A stretch of DNA of 36,599 nucleotides from Sulfuricaulis sp. (GTDB lineage Bacteria; Pseudomonadota; Gammaproteobacteria; Acidiferrobacterales; Sulfurifustaceae): the NCBI GenBank assembly GCA_030650525.1, contig JAUSDQ010000158.1:1-36599 (forward strand), read 5' to 3'. Position 1 is the stretch's first letter. Every line of letters begins with the position of its first letter. The notes under the pieces are model-generated. The model saw only the letters and a program-made list of their open reading frames with translations. It was not told the origin of the DNA and did no database searches. Below are positions 7,031-16,962 of the stretch, piece by piece. The translations under genes were made by a program, and so were the position numbers.

Positions 7031-9589
7031 TCAAAGCCAAATCATGTACCCCGATTCGAAGCGGTGCGACATGGCGGGGTGGAACGGGAATATCCGTATC
7101 TTGTAGTGTTGCAAACCGGGCAGCCGCGGATAGAGGTCCAGTTTGAACAGCGTCTCGCCAGCCTCATTCTGCGATTCCAAGGCGAAGATGTGGCTGTCCA
7201 GCCGGATAAACTCGCCATTTTCCATTTCCTGCCCCACCAGGCATTCCACGAGCACATCGTCCGGATGTATATCGTTCAGATGGGCGGCCACCCGCAGCGA
7301 AAAAACCTCGCCGTAGCGGATCTCGGATTGGCCGCTGTCCACGCGCCGTAGCCCCACCTTCGGCCAGCTCTGATCGAGCCGTTTGCGCCACGCGGCCACT
7401 TCCTTGGCCCGCGCGAAGTTATTGCCGGTCATTATATGATGCTGTTTTCTCGCGGGCGCGTAATATTTTCTGACATAGTCCATTACCATGCGCTGGGCGT
7501 TAAAGCGTGGAATCAACGACTTCATGGAAGCCTTGGATTTCTTGACCCATCCGTCCGAATAGCCGTGCCCGTTGCGGGCGTAGTAAAGGGGAATGACCTG
7601 TTTCTCCAGGATTTCGAGCAACTCCTGGGCCTCTTCGCGGTCGCGGTACACGCTGTCGTACTGCGGTCCGTGCGGCGTGATTCCCCAGCCGTTGTCGCCG
7701 TTATAGCCCTCGCCCCACCAGCCATCCAGCACGCTTAGATTGATGACGCCGTTGATGCCGGCCTTCTCGCCGGAGGTGCCGCTGGCTTCCATTGGGAATT
7801 CGGGTGTATTGAGCCATACGTCGACGCTGGTGACGAGCTTGCGTGCCAGCGCCAGATCGTAACCTTCGAGGAGAATGATCTTGCCTTCGAATTCAGGACG
7901 CCGCGAATATTCATGAATGACCTGGATCAGATGTTGCGCGGGCAGGTCGTGCGGATGCGCCTTGCCGGCGAAAATCAGCAACATGCGGCGCTTGGGATCG
8001 TTGAGCAGGCGCGCCAGGCGCGCCGGATCGGAGAACAGCAGGGCCGCGCGCTTGTAGGTGGCGAAACGGCGGGCAAAACCCAGTGTCAGGATGTCGGAAT
8101 CTTGCGCTGACAGGTGCTGCGTATAGCGCTCGATCAGTGCCTCGCTGGTGCCGTTGCGACGATGCTGAATAATGAGCCGGCGTTTGACTTCCGCGAGCAT
8201 TTCCGCTTTGATCGATTGGCGCAGGCTCCAGAAGCTGTGGTCCGGAATGTCATCGATGTGTTTCCAGAATTCTTCATTGAGCAATTCATTGCGCCAGCCG
8301 CCGCCGAAGCGCATGTCAAAAACGTTGGCCCATTCTCGCGCAAGAAACGTCGGCACGTGCACGCCGTTGGTGATGCAGCCAATGGGGTTCTCCTCCGGAG
8401 GGATCTGCGGCCAGATGTAGGCCGCCATGCGCGACGCCACGCCGCCGTGAATGCGCGAGACGCCGTTGCGGAAACGCGAGCCGCGCATCGCCAGCGCCGT
8501 CATGTTGAAACCGCCCTGGTTGTTCGGGCTTGAACCGAGCGCGAGCAGCTGTTCCATGTTCAGACCCAGCGACTCGACCTTGTGACCGAAATATCTGGCT
8601 ATGAGCGCGGCATCGAAAATATCATGACCCGCGGGTACCGGCGTGTGGGTGGTGAAGACGGTGTTGGCGGCCACGAGTTCCAAGGCGCTGTCGAAATCCA
8701 GCCCTTGGGCCACGTACTCGCGACAGCGCTCGATAATCATGAACGCCGCGTGTCCTTCGTTGATGTGCCACACCGTTGGCTTGAGTCCGGCCGCGTCCAG
8801 TGCGCGTATGCCGCCGATGCCGAGCACGAACTCTTGCTGTATGCGCGTGTTGATGTCGCCGCCGTAGAGTTGGTAGGTGATGCGACGATCCGCGTCGGCA
8901 TTCTCCGGCAAATCGCTGTCCAGCAGGTAGAGCGTGATATGCCCGGCCTTGGCCTTCCACACCTTGAGCATGACGCGTCTTCCCGGCAAGTCGATGTACA
9001 CGTGGCTTTCCTTGCCCGCGGCATCGGTCGCCGGAACCACCGGTAGATCGGCAAAATGGGTCGGCGCGTAATGCGCTATCTGGTTGCCGTGCGCATCGAT
9101 GGTCTGGGTGAAATAGCCCTGCCGGTAAAGCATGCCGACCGCCACGAAGGGGATATTGAGATCGCTCGCCGCTTTGCAATGGTCGCCGGCGAGAATGCCG
9201 AGACCGCCGGAGTAAATCTGAAAGCTTTCGTGGAAGCCGAACTCGGCGCAGAAATAGGCGACCAGGTCTTCCTTCGGGTCGAGGTACTGCAGGATGTCGG
9301 CCTGGGCGCGCTCCTGATGATACGTGTCGTAAACCGACAAGACGCGGTTGAAGTCTTCCACGAACACCCGGTCTTCGGCGGCAGTATTCAGCCGCTTCTG
9401 CGCCACACGGCGCAGAAACACCTTGGGGTTATGTCCGCAGGATTCCCACAGCTCGCGGTCGAGCCGGAAGAACAGCCCGCGCACCTCTCGATCCCAGCTG
9501 TACAGCAGGTCATTGGCCAGCTCCTGCAGACGTTTCAACCGCTGAGGAATGATGGGTTGGACTTCAAGTGTGTAACGGGTGCCTGGCAT
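7031..9589 (-). CDS. glgP: Alpha-glucan phosphorylase, Thermotoga-type
   Basis: 852 residues. It releases glucose-1-phosphate from glycogen or maltodextrin using phosphate and pyridoxal phosphate. The N-terminal ~120 residues (YTLEVQPIIPQRLKRLQELANDLLYSWD) match the extra domain of the long TIGR02094-like phosphorylases, distinct from the E. coli GlgP type. Other markers are FCAEFGFHESFQIYSGGLGILAGDH, WHINEGHAAF, NTVFTTHTPVPAGHD, ITNGVHVPTF and FARRFATYKRA. The cofactor lysine should be Lys609 in EASGTSGEKAGINGV, followed by LDGWWGEGYNG. Start at 9589 is backed by AAAGGA four bases upstream. It is convergent with malQ; the product glucose-1-phosphate is also the substrate of GlgC, so this module can both store and mobilise glucan. 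Confidence 0.97.
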   Translation of the reverse strand: MPGTRYTLEVQPIIPQRLKRLQELANDLLYSWDREVRGLFFRLDRELWESCGHNPKVFLRRVAQKRLNTAAEDRVFVEDFNRVLSVYDTYHQERAQADILQYLDPKEDLVAYFCAEFGFHESFQIYSGGLGILAGDHCKAASDLNIPFVAVGMLYRQGYFTQTIDAHGNQIAHYAPTHFADLPVVPATDAAGKESHVYIDLPGRRVMLKVWKAKAGHITLYLLDSDLPENADADRRITYQLYGGDINTRIQQEFVLGIGGIRALDAAGLKPTVWHINEGHAAFMIIERCREYVAQGLDFDSALELVAANTVFTTHTPVPAGHDIFDAALIARYFGHKVESLGLNMEQLLALGSSPNNQGGFNMTALAMRGSRFRNGVSRIHGGVASRMAAYIWPQIPPEENPIGCITNGVHVPTFLAREWANVFDMRFGGGWRNELLNEEFWKHIDDIPDHSFWSLRQSIKAEMLAEVKRRLIIQHRRNGTSEALIERYTQHLSAQDSDILTLGFARRFATYKRAALLFSDPARLARLLNDPKRRMLLIFAGKAHPHDLPAQHLIQVIHEYSRRPEFEGKIILLEGYDLALARKLVTSVDVWLNTPEFPMEASGTSGEKAGINGVINLSVLDGWWGEGYNGDNGWGITPHGPQYDSVYRDREEAQELLEILEKQVIPLYYARNGHGYSDGWVKKSKASMKSLIPRFNAQRMVMDYVRKYYAPARKQHHIMTGNNFARAKEVAAWRKRLDQSWPKVGLRRVDSGQSEIRYGEVFSLRVAAHLNDIHPDDVLVECLVGQEMENGEFIRLDSHIFALESQNEAGETLFKLDLYPRLPGLQHYKIRIFPFHPAMSHRFESGYMIWL

Positions 9590-9701
9590 AAATCCTTTCG
9601 ATAGTTCCGAGACAATCTCCAGCTACATAGTATAGTATGATGATCCTGCCGGGGTGACTGAGGTGTTTCCGCGTTCCTTTCGCGGAGTTCAGTCAAAGTG
9701 C
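9590..9701. promoter_or_regulatory. Divergent glgP/queA control region
   Basis: 112 bases between divergent starts. The AT-rich run around 9626-9642 (TAGTATAGTATGATG) offers overlapping -10-like hexamers for queA; GAGACA followed 16 bases later by TATAGT is the best sigma-70-like pair, but it is only a moderate match. A 6-bp stem-loop (9668-9673 with 9681-9686) lies in the presumed queA leader. I looked for a preQ1 riboswitch here and found no match to its conserved core. The glgP ribosome site AAAGGA is at the left edge. Confidence 0.4.
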
Positions 9702-12010
<2,309 letters not shown>

Positions 12011-12024
12011 TGAGGGAATATTGC

Positions 12025-12363
12025 ATGAGCTTTTTTATCTCCGAGGCCTGGGCCGAGGCCCCGGCCGCCGCGGGCGCGTCACAGGGCAGCCCGTTCGTGA
12101 CGCTTATCATGCTCGGCGTGCTGTTCGCCGCGTTTTATTTCATACTCATTCGTCCGCAAGCCAAGCGCGCCAAGGACCAAAAGGCCATGATCGCCGCGCT
12201 CGCCAAGGGGGATGAGGTCGTGACCGCGGGCGGCATGCTCGGCCGGATCGCGAATCTCGGCGAAGCTTATGTCGCGCTGGATATTGCCGAAGGGGTGGAA
12301 ATCAAGGTGCAACGGCAAGCTATTCAGACTATCCTGCCCAAGGGGACCATTAAGTCAGTTTAA
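12025..12363 (+). CDS. yajC: Preprotein translocase subunit YajC
   Basis: 112 residues. A small membrane subunit that joins SecD and SecF to the SecYEG channel. A single transmembrane segment spans about residues 29-48 (FVTLIMLGVLFAAFYFILIRPQ) after an alanine-rich N-terminus; the cytoplasmic domain has the family signature KGDEVVTAGGMLGRI. GAGGGA seven bases before ATG 12025 decides the start over a TTG at 12010. It precedes secD by 95 bases that hold a palindromic repeat. Confidence 0.97.
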   Translation: MSFFISEAWAEAPAAAGASQGSPFVTLIMLGVLFAAFYFILIRPQAKRAKDQKAMIAALAKGDEVVTAGGMLGRIANLGEAYVALDIAEGVEIKVQRQAIQTILPKGTIKSV

Positions 12364-12385
12364 TATTGTCGGAACTGCAAATAAA

Positions 12386-12443
12386 TGCAGATGGACGCAG
12401 ATATTAAAAAAATGGTGTTGATTTAATCCGCGTTCATCTGAGG
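12386..12443. repeat. Short inverted repeat between yajC and secD
   Basis: TGCAGATGGACGCAGAT at 12386-12402, and a right arm at 12422-12443 whose reverse complement contains CAGATGAACGCGGAT. The arms match at all but a few positions, around an AT-rich centre, and continue into TTAAA on both inner sides. It is unrelated in sequence to the ACAGGATT family. Its right edge supplies the only Shine-Dalgarno-like GAGG near secD, but that lies 15 bases before the ATG, too far to be good. Confidence 0.7.
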
Positions 12444-12458
12444 TGACAAAAAATAGAA

Positions 12459-14384
12459 ATGAATAAATATCCTCATTGGAAATATTTTCTGATTTTCGCC
12501 ATCGTGGTGATTGGGTTTGTTTACGCCTTGCCCAATCTTTACGGCGAATACCCGGCTGTCCAGATTTCACCCATACGCACGGCCAAGGTCGACCAGGCGT
12601 TGCTGACGATCGTCGAGGGTCAGCTCAAGCAGGCGAATATTGCCTACGCCGGCATCGTGCTTGAGGACAAGGGTGCCAAGATCCGTTTCGCGGATACGGA
12701 AACCCAGATACGCGCGCGCGACCTGGTACAGAAGGTCGTAGGCGAACAGTACGTGGTCGCCTTGAATCTTTTGCCCGCGACCCCGGCCTGGCTCGCGGCG
12801 CTTAGCGCCAAACCCATGTATCTCGGTCTAGACCTGCGTGGCGGCGTGCATTTTCTCATGCAGGTCGACACGGGGGCGGTGCTCAAGAAGGCGGAGGAAA
12901 GCTATACCGACGACATGCGCCGCGTGTTGCGCGAGAAGAAAGTGCAATATCTAACCGTGACCCGTTTTGAACGCGGTGGTATCGAGATCCGGTTTCGGGA
13001 CGGCGCCGAACGCGACAAGGGCCGCGAGCTGCTGCGCAAGGAACTCCCCGGTATCGAACTTAGCGACACGGATCGTGGCGCTGACTTCGCCATCGGCGCC
13101 AGGATGAATCAGACCGCGATCGTTGAAAAGACTCGCTTGGCGCTGGAACAGAACATGAATTCCCTGCGCAACCGTGTCAATGAACTCGGCGTGGCCGAGC
13201 CGATTATCCAACAGCAAGGGCAGGATCGCATCGTGGTGCAGCTGCCCGGCGTGCAGGATACCGCCAAGGCCAAGGAGATCCTGGGGCGCACCGCGACCCT
13301 CGAGATCATGATGGTGGACGAGGAACATGACCTGACCGGCGCGCTTTCCGGACAGGTGCCGGCCGGCTCGAAGCTGTACAAGATGCGCGATGGCCGGCCG
13401 ATTCTATTGAAGAACCGGCTGATTTATTCGGGCGACAATATCGTGGATGCCGCGCCGGGTTTTGACAGCCAGTCCAGCACCCCGATCGTTTCGATCGCGC
13501 TCGACGCGCGCGGTGCGGCCATCAACCAGCGCGTGACCGGCGAAAGCGTCGGCAAGCGCATGGCGGTGGTGTATATCGAAATCAAATCCGAGCCGCGGTT
13601 GGACGAACAGGGTAAGCCGGTGCTGGACGTCAACGGCCGTCCGCTGCGCGTGAGCAAGCGCGTCGAGGAGGTGATCACCGCGCCGGTGATCCGCTCGCAA
13701 CTGGGCAAGCGTTTCCAGATCGAGGGCCTGGATTCCGTGGAGGAAGCCAATGAACTTTCGCTGCTGTTGCGCGCCGGCGCCTTTGCCGCGCCGGTGGAGA
13801 TTATCGAAGAACGCACGGTCGGTCCAAGCCTCGGCGCGGATAACATTGCCAAGGGCTTTCATTCGACCTGGGTCGGCTTCGCCGCGATTGCGCTGTTCAT
13901 GAGCGTTTACTATGCCATCTTCGGTCTGATCTCGGTGGCGGCGCTGGCGATCAACGTGCTGCTGCTGGTGGCCTTGCTGTCCATGCTGCAGGCCACGCTC
14001 ACGCTGCCCGGCATGGCCGGCATCGCGCTCACCGTCGGCATGGCGATCGACGCCAACGTGCTGATCAACGAGCGCATCCGCGAGGAGCTGCGCAACGGCA
14101 ATACCCCGCAGGCCAGCATCTACTCCGGCTACGAGCGCGCCTTCGGCACCATTCTCGACTCCAACGTCACCAACCTGATCGCGGGACTGGCGCTGTTCAT
14201 GTTCGGCACCGGTCCGATAAAAGGCTTCGCCGTGGTGTTGTGCCTGGGCATCCTGACCTCCATGTTCAGCTCGGTCATGGTGTCGCGCAGCCTGGTCAAT
14301 CTGATCTACGGCAGCCGGCGCCGGCTTGAGAAGATTCCGATCGGCAATACCGCCTGGAAAGAAACGAGTTCGACCACGGGATAA
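12459..14384 (+). CDS. secD: Protein translocase subunit SecD
   Basis: 641 residues. With SecF it uses the proton gradient to help pull exported proteins through SecYEG and to assist release on the periplasmic side. One transmembrane helix at residues 8-26 is followed by a large periplasmic region with GLDLRGGVHFLMQVD, RNRVNELGVAEPIIQQQGQD, RIVVQLPGVQD and TARAT-like LGRTATLEIMMVDEE. The C-terminal membrane part has GPSLGADNIAKGF, GIALTVGMAIDANVLINERIREE and the following helices to about residue 620. Length is normal (about 615-640). No strong ribosome site precedes ATG 12459. The gene is followed after eight bases by secF. Confidence 0.98.
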   Translation: MNKYPHWKYFLIFAIVVIGFVYALPNLYGEYPAVQISPIRTAKVDQALLTIVEGQLKQANIAYAGIVLEDKGAKIRFADTETQIRARDLVQKVVGEQYVVALNLLPATPAWLAALSAKPMYLGLDLRGGVHFLMQVDTGAVLKKAEESYTDDMRRVLREKKVQYLTVTRFERGGIEIRFRDGAERDKGRELLRKELPGIELSDTDRGADFAIGARMNQTAIVEKTRLALEQNMNSLRNRVNELGVAEPIIQQQGQDRIVVQLPGVQDTAKAKEILGRTATLEIMMVDEEHDLTGALSGQVPAGSKLYKMRDGRPILLKNRLIYSGDNIVDAAPGFDSQSSTPIVSIALDARGAAINQRVTGESVGKRMAVVYIEIKSEPRLDEQGKPVLDVNGRPLRVSKRVEEVITAPVIRSQLGKRFQIEGLDSVEEANELSLLLRAGAFAAPVEIIEERTVGPSLGADNIAKGFHSTWVGFAAIALFMSVYYAIFGLISVAALAINVLLLVALLSMLQATLTLPGMAGIALTVGMAIDANVLINERIREELRNGNTPQASIYSGYERAFGTILDSNVTNLIAGLALFMFGTGPIKGFAVVLCLGILTSMFSSVMVSRSLVNLIYGSRRRLEKIPIGNTAWKETSSTTG

Positions 14385-14392
14385 GACGCGTC

Positions 14393-15325
14393 ATGGAATT
14401 TTTCAAGATCAAAAAAGACATTCCCTTCATGCGCCACGCGCTGGCGTTCAACGTGATCTCGGGCATCACGTTCCTGTTCGCGGTGTTTTTCCTGATCGTG
14501 AAGGGCCTGAATTTCGGCGTCGATTTCACCGGCGGCACGGTGCTGGAGGTCAATTACCGCCAGTCCGCGGACGTACCGCAGATCCGCGATTCGCTCGCCA
14601 AACTCGGCTTTCGCGACGTGGCGGTGCAGAATTTCGGTACCTCGCGTGACGTGCTGATCCGCCTGCCGCTCAGGAAAGAGACGTCCAGCGCCAAGCTGTC
14701 CGAGACGGTCATGGAGTCGCTGCGCCAGGCCGACCCCACGGTCGAGTTGCGCCGCACTGAATTCGTCGGGCCCCAGGTCGGGCGCGAATTGGTGGAGAAC
14801 GGCGCGTTGGCGCTGCTGTTCGTTTCCATCGGCATCGTGCTTTACCTCTGGTTCCGCTTCGAGTGGAAATTCGGCGTGGCGACGATCATCGCGAACCTGC
14901 ATGACGTGGTGATCATCCTCGGCTTCTTCGCCTTCTTTCAGTGGGAATTCTCGCTCACGGTACTGGCCGCGGTGCTCGCCATCTTCGGCTACTCGGTGAA
15001 CGAGTCGGTGGTGGTGTTCGACCGCGTGCGGGAAAATTTCCGCAAGCTACGCAAGCACACGGTGCCGCAGATCATCGACAACGCCATCACGCGCACGATT
15101 TCACGCACCATCATCACCCACGGCAGCACCCAGATGGCGGTGCTCGCGATGCTGTTCTTCGGCGGCGAGACGCTGCATTACTTCGCCCTGGCGCTGACCA
15201 TCGGCATTATGTTCGGCATCTATTCCTCGGCGCTGGTGGCCAGTCCCATCGTCATGTGGCTCGGTGTGTCGCGCGAGGACCTGATGCCGGTGAAGAAAAA
15301 CACCCTCGAAGACGGCCGTCCCTAG
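14393..15325 (+). CDS. secF: Protein translocase subunit SecF
   Basis: 310 residues, the partner of SecD. Membrane helix near residues 17-39, then LNFGVDFTGGTVLEV, a periplasmic domain up to RRTEFVGPQVGREL, and five more helices that include FFAFFQWEFSLTVLAAVLA, GYSVNESVVVFDRVREN, the NAITRTISRTIITHGST motif and IGIMFGIYSSALVASPIV. Everything expected of the family is present. The TAG stop (15323-15325) falls in the block CTAGAATCCTTAA that also occurs in repeat copy A, so the end of the gene appears to be formed by the repeat element. Confidence 0.98.
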   Translation: MEFFKIKKDIPFMRHALAFNVISGITFLFAVFFLIVKGLNFGVDFTGGTVLEVNYRQSADVPQIRDSLAKLGFRDVAVQNFGTSRDVLIRLPLRKETSSAKLSETVMESLRQADPTVELRRTEFVGPQVGRELVENGALALLFVSIGIVLYLWFRFEWKFGVATIIANLHDVVIILGFFAFFQWEFSLTVLAAVLAIFGYSVNESVVVFDRVRENFRKLRKHTVPQIIDNAITRTISRTIITHGSTQMAVLAMLFFGGETLHYFALALTIGIMFGIYSSALVASPIVMWLGVSREDLMPVKKNTLEDGRP

Positions 15326-15449
15326 AATCCTTAACAAAAAGAAATAGACAGGATTTACAGGATTAAAAACAGGATTAAAATTGTTTTAAATTCAGATTAA
15401 TTAATCCTGTAAATCCTGAAAAATCCTGTTAATCCTGTCTATTTTATTT
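15322..15449. repeat. ACAGGATT inverted-repeat element, copy C (after secF)
   Basis: The block CTAGAATCCTTAA (15322-15334), shared with copy A, is followed by a left arm (15342-15380) with three units spaced 9 and 12 bases, a 17-base AT-rich centre and a right arm (15398-15446) with four reverse-complement units ending CTATTTTATTT. The T-rich tail could terminate the yajC-secD-secF transcript. The right arm, read in reverse complement, matches the left arm of copy B. Confidence 0.9.
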
Positions 15450-15472
15450 AGTTGGTTTTTTTCACGCCGCGG

Positions 15473-15489
15473 TGCACCAAAGGCGGGCA
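15473..15489. promoter_or_regulatory. Candidate NtrC binding site upstream of narK
   Basis: TGCACCAAAGGCGGGCA: the left half matches the NtrC consensus TGCACC-N5-GGTGCA exactly, the right half at four of six positions. Its centre lies about 140 bases before the predicted sigma-54 start, a usual enhancer distance. The site upstream of nasT shares TGCACCAAA. Confidence 0.45.
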
Positions 15490-15593
15490 TTTCCCGGATT
15501 CATTCACCATCACCGTGCAACCATGTGGCTTCATGGATCGTCTTAGGATGATCGTTCCCCGCTGAATCAAGCGCTTAGGTTTTATTCCCGACA

Positions 15594-15609
15594 TGGCACG
15601 CCACTTGCC
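15594..15609 (+). promoter_or_regulatory. Sigma-54 promoter of narK
   Basis: TGGCACGCCACTTGCC matches the -24/-12 consensus TGGCAC-N5-TTGC exactly, with ten bases between the GG (15595-15596) and GC (15607-15608) pairs. Transcription would begin near 15620, giving a ~50-base leader. Sigma-54 with an NtrC-type activator ties narK to nitrogen limitation. Confidence 0.85.
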
Positions 15610-15622
15610 TTAAGAAAGCCGA

Positions 15623-15666
15623 GCAGCGGTAGGCAATGGCGCCATACCGCCAGCCAAAGGAGGCGG
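15623..15666 (+). promoter_or_regulatory. narK leader: hexaloop hairpin competing with a ribosome-site helix
   Basis: GCGGTA (15626-15631) pairs with TACCGC (15645-15650) and GGC (15632-15634) with GCC (15641-15643), leaving one bulged A and a six-base loop AATGGC with A at position 1 and G at position 4, the pattern read by ANTAR proteins. The 3' side of this stem overlaps CCGCC (15647-15651), which can pair instead with GGCGG (15662-15666), covering the last two bases of the Shine-Dalgarno AAGGAGG (15657-15663). The two folds exclude each other. Seen in sequence; the regulatory meaning is inferred. Confidence 0.45.
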
Positions 15667-15669
15667 ATA

Positions 15670-16950
15670 ATGAATTGGCGCGAGTTCCGGCAGGTGGGTC
15701 ACTGGCCGACGTTGTTGTCGGCGTTTCTGTATTTCGATGTCAGCTTCATGGCGTGGGTGGTGTTGGGACCGCTGGCGCTTTACCTCAGTCAGGAGCTGGG
15801 ACTGTCGATCGAGGAAAAATTCGGCATTGTCGCCATTCCGATTCTCGCGGGCGCGGCGTTCCGCATCCCGATGGGTATGCTCGCCGACCACATCGGCCCC
15901 AAGCGCGCCGGACAGCTGGGACAGCTGGTCGTGATCGCGGGCCTGGTTTATGCCTGGCTTTACGGATTGCATTCCAAACTGGAAGTGGAAATGCTCGGGC
16001 TGATCCTGGGTGTCGCCGGCGCCAGCTTTGCCGTGGCGTTGCCGCAGGTCTCGCGCTGGTATCCGCCGCAGTTTCAGGGCATGGTCATGGGCATCGCCGG
16101 CGCCGGCAACATGGGCGTGGTGTTGGACTCGATGTTGGTGCCGTGGCTGGCCGAGACCTACGGCTGGCAATCGGTGTTCGGTTTTCTGCTGTTGCCGCTG
16201 ATCGTCGTCTTGGCGCTGTACAGCGTGTTCGCCAAGGATGCACCGGGCCAGCGCGCGCCGGTGACACTGGCAAATTACCGCACGGTGTTACAGGATGTGG
16301 ATACCTGGTGGTTCATGTTTTTCTATTCCATCACCTTCGGCGGGTTTGTGGGTTTGGGCAGCGCACTGCCGCTTTACTTTACCCACTGGTATCACGCCTC
16401 CGGGGTGGCCGCCGGTATGATGGTGGCGCTCGTGGTGTTCGCCGGCTCCATGTGCCGGCCGGTGGGTGGTTGGCTGGCCGATCGTTTCGGCGGCCTGAAA
16501 ACCTTGCAGGCCCTGTTCGTTGTCGTGGCCTTGTGCTATGTGAGCATCGCCTATCTGCCGCAGGGTCCGGCTCCCGCCGTGGGGGTGGTGTCCGCCGCCA
16601 AGGTCAGCGGCTGGGAACTGTCGCAGTTGCCATTAGTGGCGTGGGGCGCGGTGCTGGTATTTTTTATCGGCGCCATGGCGCTGGGCATGGGCAACGGCTC
16701 GGTGTTTCAGCTGGTGCCGCTGCGCTTTCGCCATGAGATCGGCGTTATGACCGGGTTGGTGGGCGCGGCCGGCGGTGTCGGCGGATTTTTTCTCGCCAAG
16801 ACGCTCGGCTGGTCCAAGGGGATGACCGGCGGGTTTGCGGCGGGCTTCTGGCTGTTCGCGGCGCTGGCGGCGGTCGGCCTGCTGGGCCTGCTGATGGTGA
16901 AGACGCGCTGGCGCACCACCTGGGGCGCGGCCTCGGGCGCGCGCGTATGA
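15670..16950 (+). CDS. narK: Nitrate/nitrite MFS transporter
   Basis: 426 residues with about twelve hydrophobic helices, major facilitator superfamily, NarK/NasA group. Family marks include FDVSFMAWVVLGPLA in helix 1, RIPMGMLADHIGPKRAG in loop 2-3, the nitrate-signature glycine-rich GIAGAGNMGVV in helix 5, RPVGGWLADRFGG in loop 8-9 and GNGSVFQLVPLRF with GLVGAAGGVGGFF near helix 11. It imports nitrate for assimilation (or exchanges nitrite); the sigma-54 promoter and the following nrt genes favour assimilation. Strong AAAGGAGG precedes ATG 15670. The PP2C-kinase gene begins 12 bases after its stop. Why two nitrate importers (this and NrtABD) are kept is not evident; different affinities are the usual explanation. 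Confidence 0.95.
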   Translation: MNWREFRQVGHWPTLLSAFLYFDVSFMAWVVLGPLALYLSQELGLSIEEKFGIVAIPILAGAAFRIPMGMLADHIGPKRAGQLGQLVVIAGLVYAWLYGLHSKLEVEMLGLILGVAGASFAVALPQVSRWYPPQFQGMVMGIAGAGNMGVVLDSMLVPWLAETYGWQSVFGFLLLPLIVVLALYSVFAKDAPGQRAPVTLANYRTVLQDVDTWWFMFFYSITFGGFVGLGSALPLYFTHWYHASGVAAGMMVALVVFAGSMCRPVGGWLADRFGGLKTLQALFVVVALCYVSIAYLPQGPAPAVGVVSAAKVSGWELSQLPLVAWGAVLVFFIGAMALGMGNGSVFQLVPLRFRHEIGVMTGLVGAAGGVGGFFLAKTLGWSKGMTGGFAAGFWLFAALAAVGLLGLLMVKTRWRTTWGAASGARV

Positions 16951-16962
16951 TGTTGGGTTTTC

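Noticed and set aside
9590-9701. preQ1 riboswitch before queA
   Set aside because: The leader has a simple hairpin but lacks the conserved preQ1-I core and A-rich tail; queA is not among the usual targets.
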